This document shows, piece after piece, positions 13,215 through 24,193 of a stretch of DNA of 64,000 nt. The notes beneath the pieces were generated by a model that ran no database searches, was not told the DNA's origin, and was given only the letters and a program-made list of their open reading frames with translations. Position 1 is the first letter of the stretch; every line of letters starts with the position of its first letter. Location of the stretch: NCBI GenBank assembly GCA_022605955.1, contig JAKCOZ010000012.1:26658015-26722014 (forward strand), given 5' to 3'. This DNA is from Rallus limicola (lineage: Eukaryota; Chordata; Aves; Gruiformes; Rallidae). A program made the translations under genes and the position numbers.

Positions 13215-16188
13215 CCTAATGGACCCAACTGATGCTACACTAACACCACAGACCTTCCATGACGCTCCAGAATGAAAATATTCCATGTTCCATGAAGAAC
13301 CAGGTCACGGTTTCCCCTCTGCATCTGACCAGGGCAGCAGCCAGAGGGAGAGCCCAAAACCATCTCAGTTTGCTGTGTGTTGATGCTCCATGTTTATAGT
13401 GAAATGACCCAAAAACCAGAAGCAGCAAAAGCTACCTGAGTGTGGAGCCAGAGGAGGACATCCCTCACACTCCTTAAATCCCCAGGGCTTGGCTTGGCAA
13501 TCAAAATCTCCAATTTCAGCACACATGTTGGGGTTTTTTCCCCCTCTGGGATGCTTGACCAAGTGAACACAGAACACATCAAATAATTTTGACAGCTGCT
13601 AAGCTGTTATTTTAAACACAGTTTCAATAAACCCCAGAAGTTGATGCTGTTAGAGGCTCGAGAATATACGACCTCATTAAAAATCGCTGGCACTTGGAAA
13701 GATCTCTGGTGGCCAATCACAGCTTGGGGAGGGCTGAAATTTATAACTTTGATCCCCACAGCTAAACCATTTAATCTGATAATAAACATCAATCACTGAT
13801 TTTTATTGCACCGTTTTGCAGCCTGAGCAGAAAAACCTTGCTCTCACGGACAAATTAGGCACCCCAAAGTGACTCTTGCAAATAAATACCACCTTTAATA
13901 TGCAGCAGTGGAATTCCATAGGATCTATTTTTTTTTTTTATTTAAGTGCTACTGGAGGTAGGAAGAAGTTTGCAACTACAAAAATACCTGTGAAGAAAAC
14001 CCCACACAGTGTAACAGCATCTGGCAAGCAGGAGCTGGCCGCTCTAGGAGCTCGGTTGACAACAAGTACCTCTACATCTGCTAAGGGTTGCTGTCAGAAA
14101 GGTATTCAGCATGTCCAGATATTCCTCCTGACGGTCCATAACTCACCTTTACAAACGATGGGAGATCCCACTGCGTTCCCATGCAGCCTCTCCAGTCAGC
14201 TCAGGGTACCAATCCACCATCTCCCGCTCAATAGTGGGGGCAATGGGACGGGGTCAGGAGTAATACATCATGCCAGTGGGTAACTGCCAGGGAAAAAAAT
14301 AAATCAGATGGAGCTCATTAATACATAATGAGGCCAAACTGCTATTAACTCAAATACTCTTTCCCAACCAGAGAGCTATTTAAGAAGTAGCTGAAATAAC
14401 GATTCTCCTTTGGGTGCAATCATCACCATCGCTAAACGCTGGGGGGTTTTGCACTGGGTGGAAGAGAAGGCTGTTCCTTCGTATGCTTTCCAAAATGTTC
14501 TTCTGGAAATTGATGTATTCCAATAAAGATATGTTATAATTACCTTAATTATTTCTAAAATTTCCCATCCAAGTAGAGACAGAAGGCGAAGAACAGAAAG
14601 ACTGCCTCCATCTTCCCAACGAATGCACAAGTGTCAAGAACATGGAAGTTGGATGGCTGCACTCTTTTTAGCAGGATTAGCTGGGTTTCTGCTCTAGAGA
14701 AGACAAGCTAAATCCAAATTTCATTGTCCAAGAATTCACTCAATAGAATGGTGATCTTCAGAGGGGGGAAAGGTAGGTTTTGCCTTTGCCCCATTTCCCC
14801 CTGGAAAGACAAACAAAGGGGTAGAGCAAGGAATAGTTCTCCTGTGACAAGTGCAAGGGAGGACTGACATGGGGTTTGATGTCAGGTTTTTAAACCACCA
14901 CCACATGAAAGTCAAAGAAATCTTAACCCTGCACCAAGCCAACCCTCTCAGGGATGCCCACAGCAGCAGCTAAGCCAGCCCAGGGACCCAGCCACCAGCC
15001 ACGCAGTCTAAGGTTTGGCCATCACAACACATGGATAATCGGATCAAAACTTAATCAATCAGTAATATTGACCTTCCTTAATTATCTCCCCAGAGCACAC
15101 TCAACTGCAAGGAGCTCTCCCTGCATGAAAAACAGATCACCTTTGTTCTGTGCAAAGGAAATATAGGAGGGTGCTTAAATTCATGCCTTCTGGCCGTGCA
15201 ACTCCAGGAATACATTTTAGCTACTGATTACAAGTATTGGAGCTACTCAAAGTGAACTTTCCAGTTGTCTTCAGTAAACTCTCCAGTGTGTATATAAAAC
15301 AGCCAGCAGCTACTCACATCAGCAATTTTCTAAGTGTTGCATTAAAGCCAGACGGTGTTTTTCATCTCAGGACAGGGAAAAAAAAAATGGATATTAATCT
15401 CCCAGCAAAGCAATGCCCTGAGAATTTTAAACATTTCTGTCAGTATTGGTAAAACCCTAAGAAGTTCTTTGCTAGATGAGAAACTGAATCATTTTGGTTC
15501 ATTTGGAGGCCATTTGCTAACTTTATTAGGCAATATTCAGATGATGGATATCAAAAGGATATTCGCTGTAGAAACAGGCTTTGTTTCTGAAGGCAGTAAT
15601 TAGGTTAACCTCATGAATAAACCCTTCATATCAGCGGGCTGTACAAAGGGAGAATAAAAAAATGCAGGAGAAAAGGAGAAAGGAAAAAAAAATAGATTAA
15701 TGTCAAGCAAAGGGAAAAGATTTACAGCCATGTAGAGCACTCTCCACCTGACAGCAGAGAATTCATATGTGAATGGAAGTGTCACAGCCACTGACATGCC
15801 ATAGTGTACAGCACAGTGGTAGAGATGTGACCATTATGGTCTTGTGCTATCAAATTATTAACTCAGTGTTCAGTGGTTAAGGTAGAACCAGTCCCAGTGG
15901 AACCACTGCTCCCAAGCATCCCAACTCTCCCAGGCAGCCAGCAGTGCCCCGGCCCCACTGCAAGGGCTTCCCTTTGCATCTTACTGTTTGCTGAATGAAT
16001 AGCTCTCCTTTCACCCCAAAACATCTCACAGGGGGGTGCTACCCTAGCCTAGGGGCTAAAACAAGGTAAAAAAAAATCAAAGGTCTCAAAGCAAAATCCA
16101 AATAAAGTCATTTGACATCATAGCACAGGCTGAGGTCTGTCACACCCTGCTCACTGACTGGTAATCTCTTAGATTAACATCCTACTAA
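13215..16188. other. Gene-free sequence
   Basis: Mostly AT-rich with short poly-T and poly-A runs. A 135-codon frame at 13876-14283 has no recognised domain. I see no exon. Confidence 0.6.
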
Positions 16189-16290
16189 CATGAGGGCTAT
16201 CCATGAGGGCTCTATCCATGAGGGCTCTATCCATCCATGAGGGCTCTATCCATGAGGGCTGTATCCATGAGGGCTCTATCCATGAGGGCT
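16189..16290 (+). repeat. 15-bp minisatellite, about seven units
   Basis: The consensus is CATGAGGGCTCTATC, with length variants. The last unit runs straight into the left arm of the palindrome, whose tip CATGAGGGCT is the same sequence, so the array probably grew from the arm tip. Confidence 0.92.
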
Positions 16291-16666
16291 GGCCATTATG
16301 GTCAATAACAAGCATATGTTGAGGCCTGAATTGCAGGACAGCATCTCGCCCTGAGATATTTTAAAATCAGGTTAATGGGTTGATTTACCCAGAAATAGGG
16401 ATGGGAAGAGCTCACCCCACAGCCAGGCCAAACCATCTGGCATGGAAGAGGTCACCGGGGAACACCATGAAGAGGTTTTAGGAGCGTTACCCAGCAGACC
16501 TCCCCCTGACCAACAGATCTGAGCTGCTTTGTTCCCACTGTTACATTCTAAACTAAAATCAAAAATACCTGCATCTAAAAATATAAAATAATAGGAATAA
16601 AAATGTAACAGCAGCCTGGTAAGACAAGCATATGCTTGTTGTTGGCCATAATGGCAAACCCTCATG
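16281..16666. repeat. ~70-bp palindrome split by the LTR (arms 16281-16316 and 16627-16666)
   Basis: The left arm reads CATGAGGGCTGGCCATTATG and on to AACAAGCATA. The right arm is its inverse complement with about four mismatches in 34. With the LTR and one AGCATA copy removed, the two arms meet at ACAAGCATATGCTTGT, itself a perfect palindrome. Confidence 0.85.
16317..16626 (+). mobile_element. Solo LTR-like element, copy 1, with 6-bp target duplication
   Basis: About 310 bp starting TGTTGAGG and ending GTAAGACA, flanked on both sides by AGCATA (16311-16316 and 16627-16632). TG...CA ends and a 6-bp duplication are typical of a retroviral LTR integration of the ERVK/alpha-beta type. AATAAA lies at 16596-16601 on the plus strand, but the orientation is not certain. 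No gag, pol or env sequence adjoins it. The family is not named from memory. Confidence 0.7.
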
Positions 16667-17280
16667 GCCAACCCAACCACAGCCACAGCCTCACCTCCTG
16701 TGCAGCTACAGGACATGCCTCTCCTATTCATAGCCTGCTATTTCCCTAGAAGTCCCAAAACAACTTCAGGACACAGAATGCCCCAAAACAGGTCACCTCT
16801 GCAGTCACTCACCCACTTTCAGAGTCATTACAAAGAGACCTCAGAGAGGGGATTTGATCCCAGGCTTTTCCCTTCAGCAGCACAAAGTGTTAGGGCTCAG
16901 CCCTAACAATGAGGTATTTTTCCTTGAGTCAGCTTTAAAATAATGTTGACATTATAGTCAATACATTCTGTATCACTGTATTTGTGTCTGATCCTACTGG
17001 CATAAAAATAAATCAATCAACATGCACAGGGCTCTCATTTAAATGAAGCCTGGCAATGGCATCACTTTCCTTCAGCAATTTTCACTCAGCTTCTCATACA
17101 CGTATCAGTCATTTCTGACAGATTTCATACACTGGGATATCACCTCTTGTCTCACTAAAAAACTATTTTAAGTGAATTTTATATAAAAAGACTGGAAAAA
17201 TCTGCTTTGGGGAGCTCTTTTTATAAGCAATGTATTTCCTGATAGCCAAAGGGTCACAAGTGAGGTTTTACTCTGAACCT
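16667..17280. other. Spacer between the two LTR copies
   Basis: About 610 bp. No retroviral internal sequence is recognisable, so the two LTRs are probably separate events rather than the ends of one provirus. Confidence 0.6.
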
Positions 17281-17604
17281 TGTATTCAAGGGAGGCCTGG
17301 GTTGCAGGACAGTAAATGAGAGTCGCCCTGAGATGTTTTAAAATCAGGTTAATGGGTTGATTTACCCAGAAATAGTGATGGGAAGAGCTCACCCCACAGC
17401 CAAGCCAAATTATCTGGCGTGGAAGAGGTCACCAGGGAACACCATGAAGGGGTTTTAGGAGCGTTACCCAGCAGACCTCCCCCTGACCAACAGATCTGAG
17501 CTGCTTTGTTCCCACTGTTACATTCTAAACTAAAATCAAAAATACCTGCATCTAAAAATATAAAACAAGAGGAATAAAAAGGCAACAGCAGCCTGGTAAG
17601 ACAT
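17281..17604 (+). mobile_element. LTR-like element, copy 2
   Basis: From GAGGCCTGGGTTGCAGG (17292) to GTAAGACA it matches copy 1, with about 15 substitutions and one short indel by my reading. Its left end (TGTATTCAAGG) differs from TGTT of copy 1, and I see no matching flanking duplication, so the boundary is uncertain by about 10 bp. Confidence 0.65.
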
Positions 17605-19914
17605 TCCCTGGCTCTGTGAGTTTAAAAAGTCCTTAAGTCTGGAGTATTAAGTAGGTTAAGCGAGTTCCCATAAGTATCTGAGTGACACCTGAGGTTCCCT
17701 CATCATTTGCAGCAGCTCTGTGTGTGTGTTGCACCCCAGCTGCTCCATGGCAGTTATTTCACTGCCCTTAATTTGAAGTGGCCAGTTATGCTCAATCATT
17801 GTTTCAGCTGACAAGAGGAACAGGGATGCTGGGCTCCACTATTCCAGAGTTACTGACATTACCAGCTGGTTTATATCTACACAGAGCACTCTGTAAACAT
17901 GCAAACAAGTCAATTAATTAAGAAGCTATAGTAACAGAGATTTTAATAACTTGAGGAATAGCCTGCTGTTTGCAGATCTGTGGGTGCTGTGTAAAACTAT
18001 CAGAAAGAGTAAAATCTGCTCGTTCAGAGGGAACAGAACTGGAACTATTTCCTTCCTTCTGCTGCTGGGAAAGCTCCTCACCTTGTGCCTCCAAGAGAAA
18101 GGAAGTTTCAGCCCTGAATCCACAGATACCCAGGGATGGATACACAGGGTCCCCTCTAAAGGTTGACTCCAAGTCCAGGACCCAGATGAAACCTCTCCAG
18201 CAGCACCTTTCCAGCCAGATCAGACAGAGCTGCCCCACACCATGTACCCCAAAGTCACTCAGTAACACACCACACTCCAACACACACTATTCCCAGGGCA
18301 GCAGCCTCAGGGATGTGGGCCAAAATCACTCCAAAGAAAATGGAGAAGACCAAGAATTGACCCAGCTTGGAAACAAAAAGTCAGTTTAAAAGAACTGAGG
18401 TGAATGGGGATGTAACTACCTGGCTGGACCAAGACTCCATGCAGCAGAAACTTCTCTATCCTGCTGCAATCCACCAAGACTGTACCACCAGGACAAGCTC
18501 CTGACAGAAGTGAAATTACAGACAATACCAGGGGTTTGTGATGGGAACAGTAGGCCCTGATCATGGAAGGAGGCAGCAGCACTGCCTGTGACTGAACACG
18601 TGCATCTAAGTAAGAAACCACTGAGCACACACAGCACATCTCTATGGATGACATGATTTAGGTCTTGGACTGCAAAAATGTAAGGATTTCTTTGATTGTT
18701 CCTTCCTTTTCCATCCAATCCAGAGGGCTGGATGTTTTTGGAGAGCTGCAACAGATGACAGCCAGGATCACTCCAGCTAGAATTTAAAGCTACCTCACTT
18801 CATGCCACCTCGGGCTTCCCAAGACACATCTGACTGGGGTCTAGGGGGTTTCTGCTGAGGATGCCAATGCTGCCAGCCAGCAGATCCAGTTTGGGAAGAG
18901 GGTTGTGATGCCACCTGTCCCGTTGTGTAAATGAGGAGCCATGGTTTGCTGCACCAAAGAGACAAGATAACACCAGGAACCACCACTGTGTTCGTACCAG
19001 GCAGGATGGCAGCACCTTCGGGTTCCCCCAGGTCACAGTTAACCAGCACTACCCAGCTGAGCCATGAGGAATAGGTGCTTTTCCCAAAAAAATGATCCAG
19101 AGGCAACTGTTGGAGAGCCTGAGGAGGAAACCAGTGCAGCTTCAAGCTGCTGGCAGGGGACACAGATGGGCCAGTGGTTCAGGAAGGCACGTTTCCAACT
19201 GCTCTCACAGGACTGGGTGAGCCCCAGACTCTGCTTCCAACCTCCACCAGTCTGCCATTCAGCTTTATAAAAAGGCAGGTTTGGTCTCTTTATGACCCTA
19301 CTCTATTTTGTTTGCATGGGAAAAAATAAAAGCGAGCTCTTCCTGCCGAAGACTGATGCTATCAGTGTTTACATGACTTCAGAGGTCGGCTTCCAAAGGC
19401 AAACTCATCACAGAAATGAACCACAGCAGACACAGCCTTGGAATCAGGCTTTATGTCCCAACACAGAGAACATCTCCTGCGTGTTAACGTTGCAGTGCTG
19501 ACCTCTAGTGACAGGCAAGCCAGAAAACAGGAGCATGCATTGGCATAAACCTCCCCTCTTCCCTCTGGATGTCATCCACCTGCCCCAATCCATGCCCCCT
19601 GCCTTTGGAGGGGGAAGCAAGCAGCTGCTGCAGACGGTGAAAAACAAAAACCGGTGCAATAATTCACCAGCCAAGGAATAAGCTGCAGGTTTTGAGCTAT
19701 TTACATCCCTGCCTAGTGAGGGGTAAACTCCATTTCCATCCCTAGGGACCAGCACGTACCAGGAGGGGTTTTCCAGCGAGGATGATGAGATCGTGAGGAT
19801 GAGACCTCAACTGGGAACAGCAGATGAGAGGGCTGGAAGGAAACATGACAGTGAGTAGCTGGGGAAGAGCCCAGAGCAGGGGTGAGCAGTTATGTCCCAT
19901 CCTTAGAGATGGGA
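17605..19914. other. Gene-free sequence
   Basis: Open frames of 115-139 codons overlap on both strands at 17.9-18.7 kb without domain or splice support. I see nothing else. Confidence 0.55.
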
Positions 19915-20609
19915 GTAGCCCTGCTGAGGACCTGGGGATTCTGGTAGATGAGAAACTTCACATGAGCAGCAGTGGCTCTGGCAGCTGGGAAGGGAGATGA
20001 GATCCTGGGCTCCATCAGCAGAGGGGTGGCAGCAGGGACAGGGAGGGGATTGTCCCTCTCTGCTCTGCCCTCAGGAGGCCCCAGCTGGAGTCCTGTGTCC
20101 AGAGCTGGGGCCTCAGGACAAGAGAGATGTGGGACTGTTGGAGAGGGGTCAGAGGAGCCATGGAGATGCTCAGAGGGCTGGAGCAGCTCCCCTATGGAGA
20201 GAGGCTGAGGGAGCTGGGCTGGGTCAGCCTGGAGAAGAGAAGGCTGTGGGGGGACCTCATTGCAGCCTGCCAGTCCCTGAAGGGAGCAGAGGAACAGGAG
20301 GGGAATCAGCTTGTTCAAGGGCAGAGCCTGGCAGGACAAGGGGGATGGAGTGAAGTTAAAGGAAAGAAGGGTTAAATTAGATATTATGGGGAAGTTCTTT
20401 GCAGAGAGAGTGGTGAGGGGCTGGCAGGGGCTGCCCAGAGAGGGGGTGGGTGTCCCATCCCTGGGGGTGTTGAAGGCCAGGTTGGCTGGGGCCCTGGGCA
20501 ACCTTGTGTAGCTCCAGGCCTGGAGGTTGGTGTCCCTGCCTGTGGCAGGGGGTTGGAGCTCTGTGACCCTTGGGGTCCCTCCCATCCCAGACCAGGCTGG
20601 GATTCTGTT
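19915..20609 (+). mobile_element. CR1 LINE 3' fragment, type B (longest of its type)
   Basis: It starts in the RT frame at about GAGGACCTGGGGATTCTGGT and ends GGCTGGGATTCTGTTAG, with only one tail unit left. The reading frame is broken. It is nearly co-linear with the 8.97-kb copy. Confidence 0.9.
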
Positions 20610-20991
20610 AGCTGAGCCACACACTTTTTATGAGTGTGTTTCTAAAGGTACTTCAAGGACAATTCCCACCTTGTCACTATTTCCTTACCTGGTCCATCAC
20701 ATCAGCACCTCCACTAAAGGGCAGCAGCCCCTTCCATGGCTAGCCAGGACGCTACAAGGAGAGGCTTTTACCTTGCTGTGGTGTGTTTCTGAGAAGGGAA
20801 CTGTTACACTCCACAGCACCCTCAGGTGCAGGCTCGCTGCATCTTCAGGGTGCTGCTAGCCAAGCAGCAGGGTCTGCCTGTGTGCTCATGTTGTAATGCC
20901 ACACTCAGGGCACGGTCACCATCACTGCAGGAAAGGTCTGGCTCAGAAACCCCCTGGTCACCCTGCAAAGGGAGCTCAGTAACGTAACAGG
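20610..20991. other. Gene-free spacer between CR1 copies
   Basis: I see no gene or structured repeat in these 380 bases. Confidence 0.6.
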
Positions 20992-21076
20992 GATCCCCTT
21001 GAGAGAGGCCAGTGAAGGGCCATGAAGGTGATTAAAGCCTGGAGCATCTCCCCTGGGAGGAAAGGCTGAAAGAAAC
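20992..21076 (+). mobile_element. CR1 fragment, internal piece
   Basis: GAGAGAGGCCAGTGAAGGGC to GGGAGGAAAGGCTGAAAGAA matches the block before the LFSLE region of CR1. It stops where an opposite-strand CR1 tail begins. Confidence 0.6.
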
Positions 21077-21180
21077 CTAGAATCACAGAACTGTCTTGGT
21101 TGGAATCATAGTTGTCCTGGTTGGAAGGGACCTTTTTAGATTGTCAAGTCCAACTGTCACCCAACCTGCCACCCACTACT
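21077..21180 (-). mobile_element. CR1 3' end, type E, abutting a plus-strand piece
   Basis: AGAATCACAGAACTGTCTTG then TTGGAATCATAGTTGTCCTG: the CR1 end with its first ~25 bp duplicated. The unit GTTGGAAGGGACC follows. It is strongly decayed. Confidence 0.6.
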
Positions 21181-22477
21181 AAAACAATCCAACAGTAACA
21201 CCCAAAGAGAAGACATGTGAAAAGAAGGAAAAAACCACATGTAGAACCCCCATGGCCCCCAGAAAGGACCAGAACCACCCAAAAGCCAGAGCAGCTCTGG
21301 AGGTCCCCAACATCAGGGGCACCCATGTGAGCAGCAGAAGCATTCAGAGAAGAGTAAAATTAATAAAATACCATGCTGACCTCCTTACCACAGTATTTAC
21401 CAGCCCTTCTCTAAACATCTGCTGCCAAGCACCCACAGGCACCAGCAGGATTATTCAGACCATTACAGTCCCAAAGTGGTATCCAACCCATGAAACCTGC
21501 AATGGAAGAAGTCTGGAAAGCCATACTGTACCACCAACTTCTTGGGCTGCTGGAGAAGAAGCCACTAAAGGAAGCTCTGCAAGGGGAGAAGAGTCTTGTA
21601 AGGTAAGCAGCTTCCAGCTCAAGCCAGCCAAGTTCATTGTGATGGGGACTCTCATCAGTAGTACCAAGTCACACTCCAGCAGCACGTGCTCACACAGCCC
21701 CTCTGCTAAGGCAGCAGCCCCCTCACTCCCACCACAATCACAGCCTGATTGTCACTGCTCAGGAGAAAACATGTTTCACAGTTCAAGGTCCCTTTTCCTC
21801 TCAGTGATAAGCCCAAGAAGTAGACATCCAAAGTCCAGAGCACAGACCCAGGAGTGAGACTTTCTAACACAAGGCTGGCAGCAGGGAGAGAAGTTCCTTG
21901 GGGGATAAGGGAACAAGACCCAGGTGGTTGCTATGCTTCACATCCACAAGTGAAAAAAAGCAGGTGAAGGAAATCAAGGGGCTGAAATCCCTCTGAAAGG
22001 CAAGGCTAAGGAGCCCAGCTGAGAGGGGAAGTCCTCTCACTGACAGAAACCCAGCACTGCACTTCAGCACCATGCTGAAAGGTGTAGAGAGTTTAGGAAC
22101 TGAAAATAAAGTTTCAGCAAGATGATGTTAAATCATGTCACATCAGGGGACAGCACTAGAGTTACCTGTGACCATCAGCAGGGGAAGGGAAGCAGCAGCA
22201 TAAGGAGATGAAGAACAGGACAACAGGAATCTCATTAATTCCTTTGCTGAGAAATAAAAATGCATCAACCTATCAGTGGGGGGAGCTGGGGGAAGCTTTG
22301 CCCTTAGATCCTCAAAGCTGCACTTCCCCAGAAACTCTCTCAGGGAGAAGCAGAAGTCATGTTTGTTTAAAAACAAAACTGCTTGTGACAGTCTCCTCAG
22401 CCCCCACGGGCAACGACGCATCGCTGAACAGTCAGGTAAGAAAGAGACAGGTCCCAGCATCCAGTTAAAGCTTCTTT
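21181..22477. other. Gene-free sequence beyond the MFSD1 3' end
   Basis: It holds a 201-codon open frame on the plus strand (21252-21857) with serine-rich, low-conservation-looking content and no recognised domain. Otherwise nothing. Confidence 0.5.
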
Positions 22478-22483
22478 TTTATT
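22478..22483 (-). terminator. Candidate polyadenylation signal for MFSD1 long form
   Basis: AATAAA on the minus strand about 1.6 kb past the exon 16 stop, followed by a T-rich stretch (CTGTCTCTTTCTT) about 30 nt on. No better hexamer was seen between the stop and here. Another AATAAA at 24539-24534 lies in intron 15 but is followed by A-rich sequence. Confidence 0.3.
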
Positions 22484-24060
22484 AATAAAGAGCCAGAATT
22501 CACAAGTCTACAAGGAAAAATAAACCAACTTGCATTCTCAGAGCTGACAGTGTTTGGTTCTCTAAGGAGGGCACAGAAAGCACCAGTAAAACTTCTCCCA
22601 GGTCAGCGTGCTGCTCCTCTCTGGGAGGAAGCCTGCCATAGTTCACAACCTGCTGCTTTGTTTTCCCAGAGCTTTCTTCAGAATTATTAACCTATGTAAT
22701 CTAACTAACCTAGGCCCTGTCTCAGGAAGAAGAGACTTGGGCTTTTAGGAGCAGGAAAGAAATATCCACCAAAACATCATTTTAAAAACAAACCCAAAAA
22801 AATCAACCTTAAGACCGTGAGTTCCAGTAGTTTTGCTTCAATTAACTGGAAGCAAAGAACTATTACATGTTTAATGCAACATTTTTATGACTAGCAGCTC
22901 TTCACTTGGTGTGCCTGATGCTCCAGAAAGCCAGATATTCTTGCCTTTTAAAATAAGATCAGCTTAGGAATAGTTTGTCCAATTACACAAGTGAGCCTTT
23001 ACAAGTAACGAGTATCAAAGAAGAAAGCACTCTGCAGGAGTCCCCAGGAACAAGCCTTCCACTGAAATGACTGGAAAGGGTTAAGTTTCATTATGAAATT
23101 GGACATTTTTCCACTGAATGCCAAGATTCAGTTCTGCTGTTTGGCTCTTTTCATCCTTTTAGTCACACCCACTTTTAAACACATCAATTTTCACATTAAT
23201 CGGGACTTAGGTGAGGTTTATGGCTAAGCCTGTGACCCAGCTTTGAGCTGTAACACTGAGATTAGAGTTTGGTTTCCTCCAAAATATTTACTTGGACCAA
23301 ACTGAAGAGTTCACCTTTCCTTACAGACCATTCCCAAGGTGATAACCACACCATCCAACCTGAGAGGCTAAACAACCCATACCTACCTCAAGGCTCGTTC
23401 CACAGCAATCTGATCACTGAAACAAAGCTTTCAGCATCTCAGCCACTGCTGAAGAGACCAAGTCTGAGCTCCTGACTCAAGCTACTCAGAGTGTTTTGGG
23501 GAGGAAGGTGTAGCACATAGCTCATGGGTTCAAACAAACAGCCAGCTGGTTCTTCATCGGTACCTGTGTTATTGACCCATGGTGCAGAGGGGGAGCTTAA
23601 GCCAAGTATTCTAAAAATAGGATCTAGGCTTGCAGAGAAGTGTGGTGCTTCATTCTGCTTTTTGCTCTGGTGGTTGTCAGTACAGGAGACACTTTTGTGG
23701 AGCAGGAACTTCACTGTGCTTCTGCTTTTGCAAGCAGGGCAAGGTGCTATTTCAACACGCTTCTGTGTGCCAGTGTCGGTAAATAGGAAGAGTAATTACC
23801 TGGTAGCTGCAAAGAAATAAGATTTAATAATCAGGCATCATAATAAGCCTGCTCCTCAGCTTGCTTGGTTTGCCAGCCATTGATTCATTTCTCATTGCCT
23901 TCATTAGATTCTTAATTAGCACGGGTGACGCTTCGTTTCTGAGAGCAAGCAGGCATTCAGCACTTGAATCAGAGGTTGATTTGCTGGCTGTTTGAAATCA
24001 TGAGCTGAGTTCTTCAGATAAACAGCTCATCCTTCTACTCTGAAGTCATTACAACCACCT
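22484..24060 (-). other. MFSD1: Probable MFSD1 3' untranslated region (long form)
   Basis: Sequence between the exon 16 stop and the candidate polyadenylation signal, without CR1 insertions. The 23439-23714 frame on the minus strand was not recognised as coding. Confidence 0.35.
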
Positions 24061-24193
24061 CTACTTCGTTACTAATACCTGAGCTCCTAGTTTGGAGAGG
24101 TATTTATTCCTTAAACTAAAGTCATCAGCCTTTGGCTGTAATTTAGCCAAGTCATCTTCATTTTGACGTCTGAGTCTCTCTTGTTCTTCCACT
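24061..24193 (-). CDS. MFSD1: MFSD1 exon 16, alternative charged C-terminal tail (long form)
   Basis: Acceptor tttcttttccag|AGTGGA. Joined to the exon 15 donor after GA, it reads [20 protein letters not shown] and on to [18 protein letters not shown], then TAG at 24063-24061. The open frame, the strong acceptor and the exact phase match support a real exon. The tail is hydrophilic and probably helical, and lies on the cytosolic side. CAG|gtatta within the exon (after 24079) could be another donor leading to a further exon, in which case the last residues here would be wrong. Use of this exon is inferred; no transcript evidence is available from sequence alone. Confidence 0.65.

Noticed and set aside
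16189..16290. Regular short repeats resembling an array with spacers
   Set aside because: Units are directly adjacent and there are no unique spacers; a eukaryotic minisatellite, not CRISPR.
16317..17604. The two LTR copies as ends of one provirus
   Set aside because: Copy 1 has its own 6-bp target duplication on both sides and the spacer shows no retroviral genes.
21252..21857. 201-codon plus-strand open frame
   Set aside because: Low-complexity Ser/Pro/His content, starts beside a CR1 remnant, no known domain or splice pattern. Probably chance.
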